Source: Anthracocystis setariae (Eukaryota; Basidiomycota; Ustilaginomycetes; Ustilaginales; Ustilaginaceae). Taken from it: 64,000 bases of DNA. Positions 9,253-20,197 of the stretch are shown here, piece by piece. The translations under genes were made by a program, and so were the position numbers. The stretch spans positions 496,001 to 560,000 of the forward strand of contig CAKMXJ010000005.1 of NCBI GenBank assembly GCA_928724745.1, in the 5' to 3' direction. How positions within the stretch are numbered: the stretch's first letter is position 1; each line of letters opens with the position of its first letter. The notes beneath the pieces are model-generated. The model worked only from the letters and a program-made list of their open reading frames with translations. It was not told the origin of the DNA and did no database searches.

Positions 9253-12200
9253 ATGTCTCATCCTCGTTCCTCTTCTCCTCCTCCTCCTCCTCCACCACCA
9301 CAACCACCGGCACTCGAACGTCGCGGCTCTCTGACGCCAGCCGTTTTCGCCGAAGAGCCGCCATCTTTGGCACCAGACGCTAGTATTCCCAACACTGCTT
9401 CCGCCATTGCTGCTTCAGTCCAACTAACCACTGACGCATGCTTTCCAGCTGCCGCAGCTTCTCCAAATTCAAGTGTCGACTATTTCAAAGGTGCTGCACC
9501 ATCTGCTGAATCTGCCTCCCAGGGGCTTTCCAAGCAATCGGGCCAGGCTTCTGCGCCTCATATCCAGAGAGAAAGTGAGAAGGCTGAAGAGGACATCATC
9601 TCCGCTTCGCTCTCCACTTCCTTTTCACATTCCACTCCACATAGTGTCGGTGCCGGTGCCAGTACCAGTGCCAGTGCCAGTGCCAGTGCCAGTGTCGCTC
9701 AGACGATCTTGACCGGCAACAACGACAAAGTGGTCGCCTCTCCGGCGCCCATCGCTCCTCAGAAGGACATCTCGATGCGTCCGGATGGCATCGGTGGCAT
9801 GGGGCTCGGCACCGCCGCCACCGGCGATCTCGGTGCGCAGGCCGAGTTCGAGACGCTCGACGATATGCGCAGCGTAGTCAAGGAGCTCGAAGACGACTTC
9901 AACGCCAAGCACCCCGAGAAGCCTCTCAGCGGTCGCATCATTCATGTCAGCCATTACATTCCCTTCGAGATCCGCCCCCTTGCAGAAGTCGATTTTGAGC
10001 GTCAACGCGAAGAGAGGATCGCCGCTACCGCCAGTGTTGCCGCCATGGCCGCTGCTGCTCGTGCACGCAAGGCCGCCAAGCTCGCGGCGCAGGAGGAGAA
10101 GCGGGAGATGGAAGCTCAGCGAGAACTGCAGCGTCAAGCTGGGCAGTTCGAAACTGTCTCACGCAAAGGTAGCTTCCGTGTCAGCTCTCGCAGGTCTTCG
10201 TTTGCAGCTGGCTTTGGTATGACCGGACTTGAAGGACAAGACTTCGAAGCGAGACTCCGGGAAAACCAAGAGCGCGCCAGGCGTCGTGCTGGACGAAGGG
10301 CGTGGATGTTAAGCGAGGTTGTTGATGACACCAGCGAATGCTCCGAAGAGGACCGATTCACACCCATTGGTTCGCGAAGAGGATCTATGTGGTCGGCAGC
10401 AAGTCGTGGAAGCTTTAGCAGCTTCAACCAAGAGCCATGGAAACCCGCCGGCTTCAGCTACAGTGACGCTGCCAGCCCCTTTGCTGATTCGCCTCCCTCG
10501 GCGCAACCTATTGCACCACAGTGGGTTCTGACGCCTCGACGCGGCCATACTGCTCTCAACAGTGGTATCCGCAGCTTGTGCGCCACGCATCGCCAGACTT
10601 TCATTGGATGGCCCGGCGACGTCCACTTTGCTGTCCAGGCCCGCGACGACCACAGAACAGACGCTTCACAGACAACCGACAAAGAAAAGCGCGAGATCGA
10701 GGAAGTCTTGGCTTCTCTCGATCAGGCGAGCGCTTGGTCGACACATGATACACCTGTTACGGGGGCACCCAAGAATTCCGAGTCGAACCAACCTCACACG
10801 AGCAAGGTGCCTGCGCCTGTCATGAATGGGACCGAGCCTATCGGATCCACCGATCCTTCGCATCCCAATGGCGCGGCTAATACCAAAGCAACTGTCGCAA
10901 CTCGCAAACCCAGTGCCCCGGCCAAAGGCGCAGTCGATGTCCAAGAGCATGGCATCAAGTATGTCCCTGTCTGGCTGGACTACAATGTCGCTCACGGTCA
11001 CTACGAGGGGTACTGCAAAGCAACGCTCTGGCCTCTGTTCCACTACTTGCTCTGGCAGGATGTCAACTCGGAGCGACGAGCATGGGAGGAGTACAGCTGG
11101 GACGCCTACTATGCTGCCAACGAGGAGTTTGCCAAGCGCATTGCCCAAGAGTACAAGCCAGGTGATCTCGTTTGGATCCATGATTACCATCTCCTCCTCG
11201 TGCCGCTCATGCTTCGTAAGCTCGTACCCGATGCGATCATTGGTCTCTTTGTTCACGCTCCCTTTCCCAGTAGCGAGGTCTTCCGCTGCTTGCCCAAGCG
11301 TAAAGAGATCCTTGAGGGCATGCTGGGTGCCGACCTCGCTTGCTTCCAGGCATTCTCCTACTCGCGTCACTTCCTGTCATCCTGCATTCGTGTCTGCGGT
11401 TACGAAGCTTCCTCCAACGCCGTCGAGTCTGCCAACGGTCACATCACCAACATCACCTACAACCCGATCGGCATTGACGCGGTCAAGATCGCCAAGGACA
11501 GCTCGGCCGAAGGTGTTTTGCCCAAGATCGAGGCGATCCGTGAAATGTACAAGGGCAAGAAGATTCTCGTGGGCCGAGACAAGCTCGATGTGGTTCGCGG
11601 TGTGGTGCAAAAGCTGCAAGCATTCCACAAATTCCTTGCCGAATACCCCGAGTGGCGCAACAAGGTCGTCCTCATCCAGGTCACTGCTCCTGCGCTCAAC
11701 GATTCGCCGAAGCTCGAGAGGCAAGTCTCGGAGCTTGTGTCGCACATCAACGGCGAGTTCGGCTCGCTCAGTTTCACTCCAGTGCATCATTACCACCAGA
11801 TCATTGACAGGGATGAGTACTTTGCGCTGCTCTCGGTCGCCGATCTGGCCCTCATCACGTCGGTTCGTGACGGCATGAACACCACATCGATGGAGTACAT
11901 CATCTGTCAGAACAAGTTCAACAAGAGTCCGCTCATCCTCAGTGAATTCACCGGTACTGCTGGCCGCATGCGCTCTGCTATCCAGGTCAATCCTTGGAAC
12001 ATCTTTGGTGTTGCCAAAGCCATCGACTACGCCCTTCGTCTGTCCGATGAAGAGAAGCGAGCTCGCCATGATCAGCTGTACCACCAAGTGGTCATGCACA
12101 CATCGCACACTTGGGCCGCCGGCCTCGTCAAGCAACTTCTTGCACGTATCCACGGCGAGCACTCAGCCCACCTGACCCCGCCTCTGGATCGCCGGGAGAT

Positions 12201-13227
12201 GGTCGAGAAATACCACAAAGCCAAGAAGCGACTGCTCATGCTTGACTATGATGGCACGCTGACTCCCATCGTCAAAGTACCGGAAATGGCTCTTCCTTCC
12301 GAACGACTGCTGAAAGCCATGGACGTTCTGTCTCGGGATGAGAGAAACGTCATCTACATTATATCTGGCCGTGACGCCGCATTCCTTTCCAAGAATCTGG
12401 GACAATTTCGAGGAATCGGATTCTCTGCTGAACACGGTGGATTCCTCAAGGAACCTGGGTCCGACGAATGGAAGAACCTCACCGAAACTCTCGACATGAC
12501 TTGGATGAAGGATATTCGCTCCGTTTTCGAGTACTACACCGAACGTACGTCGGGAAGTTTCATTGAGCAGAAGAAGAGTGCCATTACATGGCATTACCGC
12601 GGAGCTGATCCCGACTTCGGATCGTTTCAGGCCAAAGAGTGCCAAGCTCACTTGGAGAATCTGACGAGCCAGAACAAGCTGGCGATTGAGGTGTTGGTTG
12701 GCAAGAAGAACCTCGAAGTGAGGCCACTGGCGATCAACAAGGGTGAGATTGTCAAGCGGATCCTGTACGAGCACAGTGATGCAGAGTTCGTGTTCTGTGC
12801 GGGAGATGACAAGACGGACGAAGATATGTTTAGGACGCTGTACAACCTCGCGCCGTCTTCGCCCGAGGTCGAAGCGAACGAGCACAAAGTGACTCTGGCA
12901 CCTCCGCCTCGGCTCGACATTCCGCTCAGCGCGGCGCATGGTAGTGGAGCCAAGGAGAAGGCGCTGCTGATCTCGCCGCCGACGCCGCTCAAGTCGGGTA
13001 CGCCTATCGGTAGTCCCAAGAAGCTCAAGCTTACCAGGGGTGGTATCTACACGACTATGATCGGGCCGAACAGCAGGAAGACGTTGGCAGATTGGCATGT
13101 GGATAGTTGTGAGCGCATCATCGACGGGATGGCCGAGATGGCAGGGATCGCCACTGTCGAGCGAGATGCTCCGAGTGAATCGAATGATGGGGTGGGGCCG
13201 GAGAAGGTGACGGACGATGAGGAGTGA
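9253..13227 (+). CDS. TPS2: Trehalose-6-phosphate phosphatase (Tps2-type, GT20 plus TPP domains)
   Basis: Dephosphorylates trehalose-6-phosphate to trehalose, the last step of trehalose synthesis, in the cytosolic TPS complex. With ATG at 9253 (MSHPRSSS, just before a proline run; context GTCATGTC) the product is 1324 residues. The GT20 (synthase-like) domain begins near residue 226 with GRIIHVSHYIPFEIRP. It is interrupted by a roughly 170-residue charged insert, then resumes (FIGWPGDVHF, then IKYVPVWLDYNVAHGHYEGY from about 566). The phosphatase domain carries the HAD nucleophile motif LDYDGTLTP (about 997-1004), IISGRDA, and the metal-binding GDDKTDEDMF near 1183. An intact DYDGT supports real phosphatase activity; the GT20 part is expected to be non-catalytic, as in yeast Tps2. 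Yeast Tps2 has 896 residues, so this protein carries a long extra N-terminus. It is convergent with the ING-type gene 130 bases away. Confidence 0.95.
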   Translation: MSHPRSSSPPPPPPPPQPPALERRGSLTPAVFAEEPPSLAPDASIPNTASAIAASVQLTTDACFPAAAASPNSSVDYFKGAAPSAESASQGLSKQSGQASAPHIQRESEKAEEDIISASLSTSFSHSTPHSVGAGASTSASASASASVAQTILTGNNDKVVASPAPIAPQKDISMRPDGIGGMGLGTAATGDLGAQAEFETLDDMRSVVKELEDDFNAKHPEKPLSGRIIHVSHYIPFEIRPLAEVDFERQREERIAATASVAAMAAAARARKAAKLAAQEEKREMEAQRELQRQAGQFETVSRKGSFRVSSRRSSFAAGFGMTGLEGQDFEARLRENQERARRRAGRRAWMLSEVVDDTSECSEEDRFTPIGSRRGSMWSAASRGSFSSFNQEPWKPAGFSYSDAASPFADSPPSAQPIAPQWVLTPRRGHTALNSGIRSLCATHRQTFIGWPGDVHFAVQARDDHRTDASQTTDKEKREIEEVLASLDQASAWSTHDTPVTGAPKNSESNQPHTSKVPAPVMNGTEPIGSTDPSHPNGAANTKATVATRKPSAPAKGAVDVQEHGIKYVPVWLDYNVAHGHYEGYCKATLWPLFHYLLWQDVNSERRAWEEYSWDAYYAANEEFAKRIAQEYKPGDLVWIHDYHLLLVPLMLRKLVPDAIIGLFVHAPFPSSEVFRCLPKRKEILEGMLGADLACFQAFSYSRHFLSSCIRVCGYEASSNAVESANGHITNITYNPIGIDAVKIAKDSSAEGVLPKIEAIREMYKGKKILVGRDKLDVVRGVVQKLQAFHKFLAEYPEWRNKVVLIQVTAPALNDSPKLERQVSELVSHINGEFGSLSFTPVHHYHQIIDRDEYFALLSVADLALITSVRDGMNTTSMEYIICQNKFNKSPLILSEFTGTAGRMRSAIQVNPWNIFGVAKAIDYALRLSDEEKRARHDQLYHQVVMHTSHTWAAGLVKQLLARIHGEHSAHLTPPLDRREMVEKYHKAKKRLLMLDYDGTLTPIVKVPEMALPSERLLKAMDVLSRDERNVIYIISGRDAAFLSKNLGQFRGIGFSAEHGGFLKEPGSDEWKNLTETLDMTWMKDIRSVFEYYTERTSGSFIEQKKSAITWHYRGADPDFGSFQAKECQAHLENLTSQNKLAIEVLVGKKNLEVRPLAINKGEIVKRILYEHSDAEFVFCAGDDKTDEDMFRTLYNLAPSSPEVEANEHKVTLAPPPRLDIPLSAAHGSGAKEKALLISPPTPLKSGTPIGSPKKLKLTRGGIYTTMIGPNSRKTLADWHVDSCERIIDGMAEMAGIATVERDAPSESNDGVGPEKVTDDEE
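9651..9694 (+). repeat. In-frame (TGCCAG)n repeat in TPS2 N-terminus
   Basis: Hexanucleotide repeat encoding alternating Ala-Ser in the disordered N-terminal extension of the TPS2-type protein. A multiple of three keeps the frame when copy number changes. Confidence 0.8.
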
Positions 13228-13357
13228 AGGTCTTGCTTGCCTTTGTAGCTTTTTCTCTCATCGCACTCCCACATGTTCTTGTTTCTTTCTGACAATTCAT
13301 TTGATTTCTCGCAAGAAGAGTGGTGCATCTTCCCTTGGCGAATGTGACCGGAGGGAC

Positions 13358-15358
13358 TTATGGTTTGATGCCAATGCCTTTCTTCCAACCTGGTGGTTTG
13401 TGTTTGGCGTTGGCGGGTACGCCCATTCCTGGACCCTTCCAACCGGCGGGGGCGCAGAAGCGACAGTACCACTCGGCTTTTGGTTGGGATGTGAGACCGA
13501 CGCATGCGAAGTGGAACCATTCGATGGTGCAGTCTTCATTTTCGCATGCGACCATGTCGTCGAACGAGATCTGGTCGCAGTAGCAGTAGGTTGGTTCGGT
13601 TGGATCGAACGGCATTTCGCTCGTATCGGGCCCGACGACAGGTAACGCTACGGAGGCGGACGAGGGCGATGTGATTTGCGGCGTCACGATGCTGCGACGA
13701 CCGCCTTTTTGCGGGGATAGAGGTTTCGGTTTGCGCTTGCGAGTGATACGTGTTGGTGGCGGGGTTGGCGAGAAAGTTCGGGCGACGGGTTTGCGATTGA
13801 GACGGTGGGCGGTGGAAGGTTTGTCGCTGGTGGCAGTGGATGCGGCTGAACGGGAGCGAGAGCGCGCGCGTTTGGCATCAGCAGCGGGCGAGGTGGATGG
13901 AAGCTGCGTTTGTCCACCCATCTTCGGCGTAGTCGTGCTACTGCTTCGGCCGCTCTTCCGCGTCCCTTCTTTGGTAGCTCGATTGGCCGCCCCAGCCGCT
14001 TTGGTCAGAGATGCCGATTCGGCTTCGGCGCTGACGAGCTTGGAATCACTTTGCTCCGCTTGCTGAGCATCTTCCGCAGCCTCATCATCGATAGGCAGAC
14101 CGAGTGCTTCTCTGGCACCCCTCGACTCTTCCGTGCCCGTTCGAAGCCCGAGCAGGATGCTGCTTTCGAGCTTGCCAATGTCCGCATCGAGTCTCCGAAT
14201 ATGCCTGTCGATCCAATTGTACGCCGTAGCAGCCAAACCCCTCTTCTCTTCAGCAGCCTTGACACTTTCATTTGCCGCATCGGAGATAGTTCTCAACAGC
14301 TCTCTCCTGTGCGCCTTTCCCATGACGATCTCCCCTCCTTCCTTTACGACCGCAGTGTCGTTTGCCTCGATTTGCGAGCCGCCTAAGAGGTTCTCCGCTT
14401 CGTCTTCGCTTCCATCCCTCTCCCTCCTCGCTGTACTTGACGGCTGATCGATTGCGCGCTGCATCGCAAGCCTGGCATCTCTATAGCTGATCATGTTCTG
14501 AACCATCCCATTGAGTCTCGTCTGCATCTGGCCTTCCAACTCGCGCATCAGAGCAAAAGTCCGGTGAACTTCGAGTGGAAGTTGTTCGACGATTTCGAAG
14601 TACTCTTCCGTCCACCGAGAACGGAGGTCTTCGGCTTCCTTTTCGGCGCGCGCAGCTGCCTTCTGTTCTTCGGTCAGTTCGGGCTCTTCTGGCTTTGCAC
14701 TTGGTTGTCGGCCTGAATTTGAAGGAGATGCGTCGTTGTCGAATAGGGCTGCTGGTGGACGACGGGGGGTCTTGCCCATCGGAGTGGCTTTTCTGCTGAG
14801 AGGAGTCGACACTTGGTCCAGTTCGACGTCAGAAGCTGGGGGCGGGTTCTTTCTTGGTCGTCCCCGGCCACGTTTTTTCATGACTGGAAGCTGCTCCTTC
14901 TCCTCACCCTCTTGATCATCATCGTTATCAGAAGGAGGCAGGGGCGGAAGATCGTAATAGCTCACACTCGGTGCATTGGATCTTCTCGGCCGTGCCGAAG
15001 ACGCTTCCCTCCGTTTCAATATGGCTTCTGTATCTTGCTCCTCCTCTGCTGCCTCGGGTACTTGAGCGTCCGCTGAGACGAGATCATCCTGCTCTCCTTC
15101 CGCATCCTCCTCCAGCCACTCTTGGTCGTATTCGCCGTCGGCATCGAGATCTTGGTCGTAGGGCGCATCTTCATCGTCGTCGAGTGAAATTTGGAAGGTT
15201 CGATGCTGACGACTATTGCGTCGACCCGAATTCGGAGTGTCCGGAGCTGCCTGGCCTCTCGATGGTCCAGCGTGATCGGATGGTTCGGATGGCTTGCGCT
15301 TATGACCTCGAGCAGGAGAGGCGGGTGGTGGTTTGCGAGGCGAGCCTGGAGTTGACAT
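13358..15358 (-). CDS. ING-family PHD-finger chromatin protein
   Basis: 666 residues. ING proteins (yeast Yng1, Yng2, Pho23) bring histone acetyltransferase or deacetylase complexes to methylated histone H3K4. The ING N-terminal helix is seen in [20 protein letters not shown] followed by [16 protein letters not shown], roughly residues 235-280. The C-terminal PHD finger spans about 590-636 ([18 protein letters not shown], then [13 protein letters not shown] and WYCRFC), with the Cys4-His-Cys3 ligands in place. Between them is a long low-complexity Ser/Lys-rich linker with nuclear-localisation-like basic patches. The acidic N-terminal extension is unusually long. The start at 15358 is the first ATG after the divergent promoter shared with SMC1. 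Which of the three yeast paralogues it matches cannot be decided by eye. Confidence 0.92.
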   Translation of the reverse strand: MSTPGSPRKPPPASPARGHKRKPSEPSDHAGPSRGQAAPDTPNSGRRNSRQHRTFQISLDDDEDAPYDQDLDADGEYDQEWLEEDAEGEQDDLVSADAQVPEAAEEEQDTEAILKRREASSARPRRSNAPSVSYYDLPPLPPSDNDDDQEGEEKEQLPVMKKRGRGRPRKNPPPASDVELDQVSTPLSRKATPMGKTPRRPPAALFDNDASPSNSGRQPSAKPEEPELTEEQKAAARAEKEAEDLRSRWTEEYFEIVEQLPLEVHRTFALMRELEGQMQTRLNGMVQNMISYRDARLAMQRAIDQPSSTARRERDGSEDEAENLLGGSQIEANDTAVVKEGGEIVMGKAHRRELLRTISDAANESVKAAEEKRGLAATAYNWIDRHIRRLDADIGKLESSILLGLRTGTEESRGAREALGLPIDDEAAEDAQQAEQSDSKLVSAEAESASLTKAAGAANRATKEGTRKSGRSSSTTTPKMGGQTQLPSTSPAADAKRARSRSRSAASTATSDKPSTAHRLNRKPVARTFSPTPPPTRITRKRKPKPLSPQKGGRRSIVTPQITSPSSASVALPVVGPDTSEMPFDPTEPTYCYCDQISFDDMVACENEDCTIEWFHFACVGLTSQPKAEWYCRFCAPAGWKGPGMGVPANAKHKPPGWKKGIGIKP

Positions 15359-16358
15359 GGCGGCCTTCTGCGCTCTCTCACACGTTGGTGGCTGTGTTGC
15401 TCGAGACGAGTCACGTTGGCAACATTGCCGCCGATGCTGGAGTTGATCAGCAAACTGCGATGGATGTGAAAGCGATGCTCGTTCGGGACGATCCGAAATG
15501 CCAAGAAGAGGAGAACAGCCAACTCAGATCCATCAGGCGAGCACCTCCAATGTGGGATTCAGGGTGCAGAGCTGCACACTGCGCTTGAACCGGGTGGACG
15601 CAGTCGGGGGATTCTTAAATTTTGCGCAGCAGAATCCGAGACGCTGAGCGCTGAATCACAGGTCGGATGAGAAACTAACAGAGCAGCAACGCAACCACGG
15701 AACACGCGCCACAATGCCAGTGTGTGTGTGTGTGGGTGTGCGCTGCAGCTTCAAAGCAAAGTGGCCCCGAGACGCGCCTGGGCCGACGCGTTGATTAGCC
15801 TTCCTCCTGGTTGCGCCATTCACTGTACAGTTACAGTTCTTTACTGTAATCACCCAGCCAGCACTCGCACATTTGGGTCATCCTGGACTGCTCTCGAGGG
15901 AACTCAGCTTGAGTTAAACCATTGCCAGGATAAGGAAAGACAAGGAGAAGCCCAGTGAATTTGGAAACAAAGCCGTCCAACTGACAAGGTGCTCTTTCAG
16001 CTGGCCGTGTTAAGTGCAGAAGAGCTGAGCGTCGCGTCTCCGCTTCCCTTTGGCAGGTTGACGCAGCCGAGTGTGCTTCTCTTTCGCGCATTTCAGCTGG
16101 AAAGTCGCGCGCTTGTTGTCTCTCAGGCCGGCCAGTACCGCTTCAGCTCCTCCTTCAAGCCATTCGACCTCCTCCTCCTCCTCATCTCCACCTTTTCCGA
16201 CGAGAGACACACTCCAATCACCTTCGATCACTTTGCCGTCACGGTCTTTTCCACCCGCCCAGTCGCTCTTTTACACAGACGTACACCTTCCTTGCACTGA
16301 TACCGACTACTCAACCCATACACTGAGGGCAAAGGCCCCTGCGCAAACAGCCTCCGCC
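15359..16358. promoter_or_regulatory. Divergent promoter region, ING-type gene / SMC1
   Basis: 1.0 kb between two divergent starts. It contains a short GTGTGTG run at 15721-15734 and a TGTACAGTTACAG stretch near 15831. The last 288 bases are open in the SMC1 frame, but the translation is Ser-rich and unlike SMC, so it is taken as 5' leader. Confidence 0.5.
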
Positions 16359-19300
16359 ATGCCTCTCAAACGTCTAGAAATCGAAAACTTCAAATCCTAT
16401 CGCGGCCATCAGGTTGTCGGACCCTTCAATGCCTTCACTGCTGTCATTGGTCCAAATGGTAGTGGTAAATCCAATCTCATGGACGCCATTTCATTTGTCC
16501 TCGGCGTCCGGTCTGCTCAGCTTCGATCCAGTCAGCTGAAAGATCTCATCTTCAGAGGTCGAAAGATGGGTCGAGCTGGTCAGGAGCTCGATGATGATGA
16601 CGGTGAGCCCTCCGACGAAGACGACCAAGGTGAAGGCACAGCTACCAAGGCTAGCGTTACCGCTATCTACGAAGATAACAAGGGCTACGAACACCGCTTC
16701 CAGCGTTCCATCACCATCCATGGCGGAAGCGAATACCGATACAACGGCAGGTCGATCCAGTATGCACAGTACAACGCCAAGCTGGAGCAGTTCAACATCC
16801 TCGTCAAAGCTAAGAACTTCCTCGTCTTCCAAGGCGATGTCGAGGCTGTCGCATCTCAAGGCTCGAAAGAACTGAGCCGACTCATTGATCAGATCAGTGG
16901 CTCGCTCGAACTCAAGGACGAGTACGAGCGTGCCAAAGAAGCCCAGGAGAGGGCGACCGACAACTCGACCTTCAACTTCAACAAACGTCGAGGCATCAAT
17001 TCGGAACTCAAGCAGTTCCGCGAACAGAAAAGCGAGGCGGAAAAGTTCGAACGCCTCCAGAAGGAACGTGTCCAGCATATCCTCACCCACATTCTTTGGC
17101 GCCTCTTTCACATCGAAGAAGACATTGCCACCAATACCGAGTTCATCAAGGCTCAAGCCAAGAACGTGCGTCCTCTTCGCAGCGACCACAAAAAGGCAGA
17201 GGAAGCTGTGGCGAGGGCGAGGAGGGACCAGGGTCAGACACAGACTGAAATCCTTCAGGTGGAGAAGGCGATCAAGCGTAGGCAACGCGATGTCGAGGAT
17301 CTGCGACCTACGTTGGATGCCTACGAGGAGAAGATCGCCATCTCGAACAAGAAGCTCGAAAACGGCGCGCGCATGACTGAACAGGTCGAACGTGATCTCG
17401 AGAAGCAGCAGGGCAACCTGGCGAAGCTCGAACGCGATCAGCAGACCGTTCAACGTGCTGCGGATCGTGCTGCGGAAGAGCAGCAGCGCGCACTGCAATC
17501 GGCCGGTCTGACTCTGAGCGATGCCGATCTCGGCGAGTACCGCAACCTGAAAGCACAAGCTAATCTCGAAGCCGTTTCCGAACGCCAGGAACTTGATGGC
17601 CTGCGCCGAGAGGCAAGAATCAAGGCTGATGCCGTCAAGGATTTCGAAGACAAGAACGAGCAGTTCGCCAAGCAGAAAGACAAGCTCAAGGGAGAAGAGT
17701 CAACCTTGTCGGAGAGGCATTCCTCACTGGAGTCAAAGCGCAAGCAGATCGACACCGACCTCCAAGCGGCCAAGGACGAGCTCAACAGGACACAAGCCAA
17801 GCAGACCGCCATCAATCTGCGCGAGACCAAGCTCAACGATACCCTCCAAATCTGCTACAACAAACTTCTGCAGGCCGGCAATGACCTGAAAGAGGTGGAG
17901 CGCGAGGCGGCCATGAAGGAGACGATCAACAAATTGCAGCGCCTTTTTCCCGGTGTACGTGGGCGCGTCGTTGATCTTTGCAAGCCGGTTCAGCGCAAGT
18001 ACGACACTGCCATTTCAACCGTATTGGGCCGCAACACGGATGCTATCATTGTGGACCAGGAAAAGACTGCCATCGACTGCATCGAGTACCTGCGCAACAC
18101 CCGAGCTGGGCAAGCAACCTTCTTGCCACTCGACCGCATCCAGGCCAAGCCCATCAACGATCGTTTGCGAAGCATCGCTCGAGGTGCTCGTTTGGCGGTC
18201 GATGTCATTCAGTTTGATTCTTCGATCGAGCGAGCCATCCACCACGCTTGTGGCAATGCGCTTGTCTGCGACACTATGGACATTGCCCGTTCGGTTGTCT
18301 ATGAAAAAAAGGTGGAAGCCAAGGCAGTCACTCTCGAGGGCACCGTCATCCACAAGAGCGGTCTCATCACAGGTGGTCAATCCAGCACGTCCGGTGGAAA
18401 GCGTTGGGAAGAACGCGAAGTGCAGGGTCTTACCACTCAGCGAGACAAGTGTCTGGCTGAGCTCAAGGAACTGCAAAAGGAAAAGCGGGCCTTCACCAGC
18501 GATGACGAGATGGTCGCCAAGATCAACCGTTTCGAAGCCGACCTTGCCTCGGTGCAGGACGAACTTGGTGCCGTCAACACCCGACTCACAGGCATCCGAG
18601 ATGAACTCAAGAACATCGACAAGCAGACCAAGGAGATCCAACCTAAGCTCAAGAGCGCCAAGAGTGAGCTCGACAAGCTCCAACGCAAGATGTCTGCCCT
18701 CGATGTTGTGGTGAACCGTGAAGAGGATCGCATCTTCTCGACCTTCTGCCGCCGGATTGGTGTCGACAACATTCGGGAGTACGAGGAGCGTCAAGTGCGA
18801 CTCATGGAACGTCAGACGGATGCCAAGCTGCAATTCGAGTCGCAGCTCGCTCGACTCAACCACCAAGCAAACTTTGAGCGTCAGCAAATTCAAAACACAC
18901 AAGAACGTCTCGAGACATTGCGACAGGCCATCACTCGTGAACAGGAGAAGCTGCAGTCGTGGCAAGCGCAGAAGCTGGGCAAGCAAGATGAACTGGATGG
19001 AATGCTCGAGGAGATCGAAGAGATGCAAGCTCAGCTCGCCGAGTTGCAGACCGAGAACCAAGCCAAGAAAGCGACGCTCGAGGAGAAGCGTACTGAGCTC
19101 GTCAAAGCTGCGCGTCTGCTGGATACATTATCGAAAGAGGTCGCTGCGAGGAATGACGAGATCGAGCGTCTTGGTTCCGAGCGTGCTTCCATCTACCGAC
19201 GTTGTCGACTGGAAGAGATTGCCCTTCCGCTTCTCAAGGGCTCGCTTTCCAAAGTTGGACTGGAAGAGACCATCGACGTCGACGTGCCTATGGGCATAGA

Positions 19301-20081
19301 CGACGACGACAACACGCAAAAACCCATTCAGGCGCCGGATTTCGGCATCCAGGTCGACTTTTCGTCGCTCGACGACGAAGCCAAGGAAGACGGTGGCGCT
19401 GCGATGGGCAACGAGCTTCAGACGCGCATCGAATCCATCACGGCCGAGATCGAGAAGATGTCGCCCAACATGAAGGCGGTGGAGCGTCTTGATGATACCG
19501 AGGCGAAGCTCGCCGAGACGGAGAAAGAATTCGACCGATCGCGGCGCCAGGCCAAGGAAGCGCGGGACGAGTTCAATCGGATCAAGAAACGACGATGCGA
19601 TCTATTCAACAAGGCTTTCTACCACATTTCGACGCAGATCGATTCGACGTACAAGGATCTGTCGCGATCCAAAGCGGCGCCGATGGGTGGTAGTGCCTAC
19701 CTGTCGATCGAGAACACGGAAGAGCCGTACCTTGGCGGAATCACGTACTCGGTGGTACCGCCGATGAAGCGGTTTCGCGATATCACGGCTCTATCGGGAG
19801 GCGAAAAAACCATGGCGGCGCTCGCGCTGCTGTTTGCCATCCACTCGTTCCAACCTGCACCGTTCTTTGTACTGGACGAAGTCGATGCAGCGCTCGACTC
19901 GCAGAACGTCGCCAAGGTCAGCAACTACATCCGTCAACACGCGAGCGATCAGTTCCAGTTCATCGTGATCAGTCTCAAGGCGAGCCTGTACGAGCGAAGT
20001 CAGAGTCTCGTTGGCATCTACAGGGATCAGGAGGTGAATTCGTCCAGCAGTCTCACTCTGGATTTGGAGCAGTATGCTTGA
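16359..20081 (+). CDS. SMC1: Cohesin subunit SMC1
   Basis: 1240-residue ATPase arm of the cohesin ring, which holds sister chromatids together. The ATG at 16359 (MPLKRLEIENFKSYRG) gives the typical SMC start. Walker A GPNGSGKS is at residues 31-38. An acidic, SMC1-type insert (ELDDDDGEPSDEDDQGEG) follows near 75-95. Two long coiled coils flank a hinge at about 528-690 (LFPGVRGRVVDLCKPVQRKY at its start, HKSGLITGG at its end). The signature loop LSGGEKTMAALALLFAI is near 1145 and Walker B FFVLDEVDAALDS near 1168. The C-terminal RDQEVNSSSSLTLDL is characteristic of SMC1 rather than SMC2-SMC4. The length is normal (yeast 1225) and there is no intron. It is convergent with the next gene, 116 bases between stops. 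Confidence 0.97.
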   Translation: MPLKRLEIENFKSYRGHQVVGPFNAFTAVIGPNGSGKSNLMDAISFVLGVRSAQLRSSQLKDLIFRGRKMGRAGQELDDDDGEPSDEDDQGEGTATKASVTAIYEDNKGYEHRFQRSITIHGGSEYRYNGRSIQYAQYNAKLEQFNILVKAKNFLVFQGDVEAVASQGSKELSRLIDQISGSLELKDEYERAKEAQERATDNSTFNFNKRRGINSELKQFREQKSEAEKFERLQKERVQHILTHILWRLFHIEEDIATNTEFIKAQAKNVRPLRSDHKKAEEAVARARRDQGQTQTEILQVEKAIKRRQRDVEDLRPTLDAYEEKIAISNKKLENGARMTEQVERDLEKQQGNLAKLERDQQTVQRAADRAAEEQQRALQSAGLTLSDADLGEYRNLKAQANLEAVSERQELDGLRREARIKADAVKDFEDKNEQFAKQKDKLKGEESTLSERHSSLESKRKQIDTDLQAAKDELNRTQAKQTAINLRETKLNDTLQICYNKLLQAGNDLKEVEREAAMKETINKLQRLFPGVRGRVVDLCKPVQRKYDTAISTVLGRNTDAIIVDQEKTAIDCIEYLRNTRAGQATFLPLDRIQAKPINDRLRSIARGARLAVDVIQFDSSIERAIHHACGNALVCDTMDIARSVVYEKKVEAKAVTLEGTVIHKSGLITGGQSSTSGGKRWEEREVQGLTTQRDKCLAELKELQKEKRAFTSDDEMVAKINRFEADLASVQDELGAVNTRLTGIRDELKNIDKQTKEIQPKLKSAKSELDKLQRKMSALDVVVNREEDRIFSTFCRRIGVDNIREYEERQVRLMERQTDAKLQFESQLARLNHQANFERQQIQNTQERLETLRQAITREQEKLQSWQAQKLGKQDELDGMLEEIEEMQAQLAELQTENQAKKATLEEKRTELVKAARLLDTLSKEVAARNDEIERLGSERASIYRRCRLEEIALPLLKGSLSKVGLEETIDVDVPMGIDDDDNTQKPIQAPDFGIQVDFSSLDDEAKEDGGAAMGNELQTRIESITAEIEKMSPNMKAVERLDDTEAKLAETEKEFDRSRRQAKEARDEFNRIKKRRCDLFNKAFYHISTQIDSTYKDLSRSKAAPMGGSAYLSIENTEEPYLGGITYSVVPPMKRFRDITALSGGEKTMAALALLFAIHSFQPAPFFVLDEVDAALDSQNVAKVSNYIRQHASDQFQFIVISLKASLYERSQSLVGIYRDQEVNSSSSLTLDLEQYA

Positions 20082-20197
20082 TCGTATCTCTCTCTCTTCT
20101 TCCGTGTTGTGGCTATCGGTTGAAATGTAATGGTAATACAGATATTGTAGCAAAGAAGGTTGATGCCAGTGGTAAGGTTGGTGGGCCGGGGTATGTG

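Noticed and set aside
10666..13098. Minus-strand open frames inside TPS2-type gene (10666-11370, 11377-12162, 12163-13098)
   Set aside because: Antisense to catalytic domains with clear motifs; no independent support.
16491..19061. Minus-strand open frames of about 350 codons inside SMC1 (16491-17558 and 18015-19061)
   Set aside because: Both are antisense to conserved SMC1 coiled-coil and hinge sequence; their Leu/Val-rich translations are the expected shadow of Gln/Glu/Lys-rich coding.
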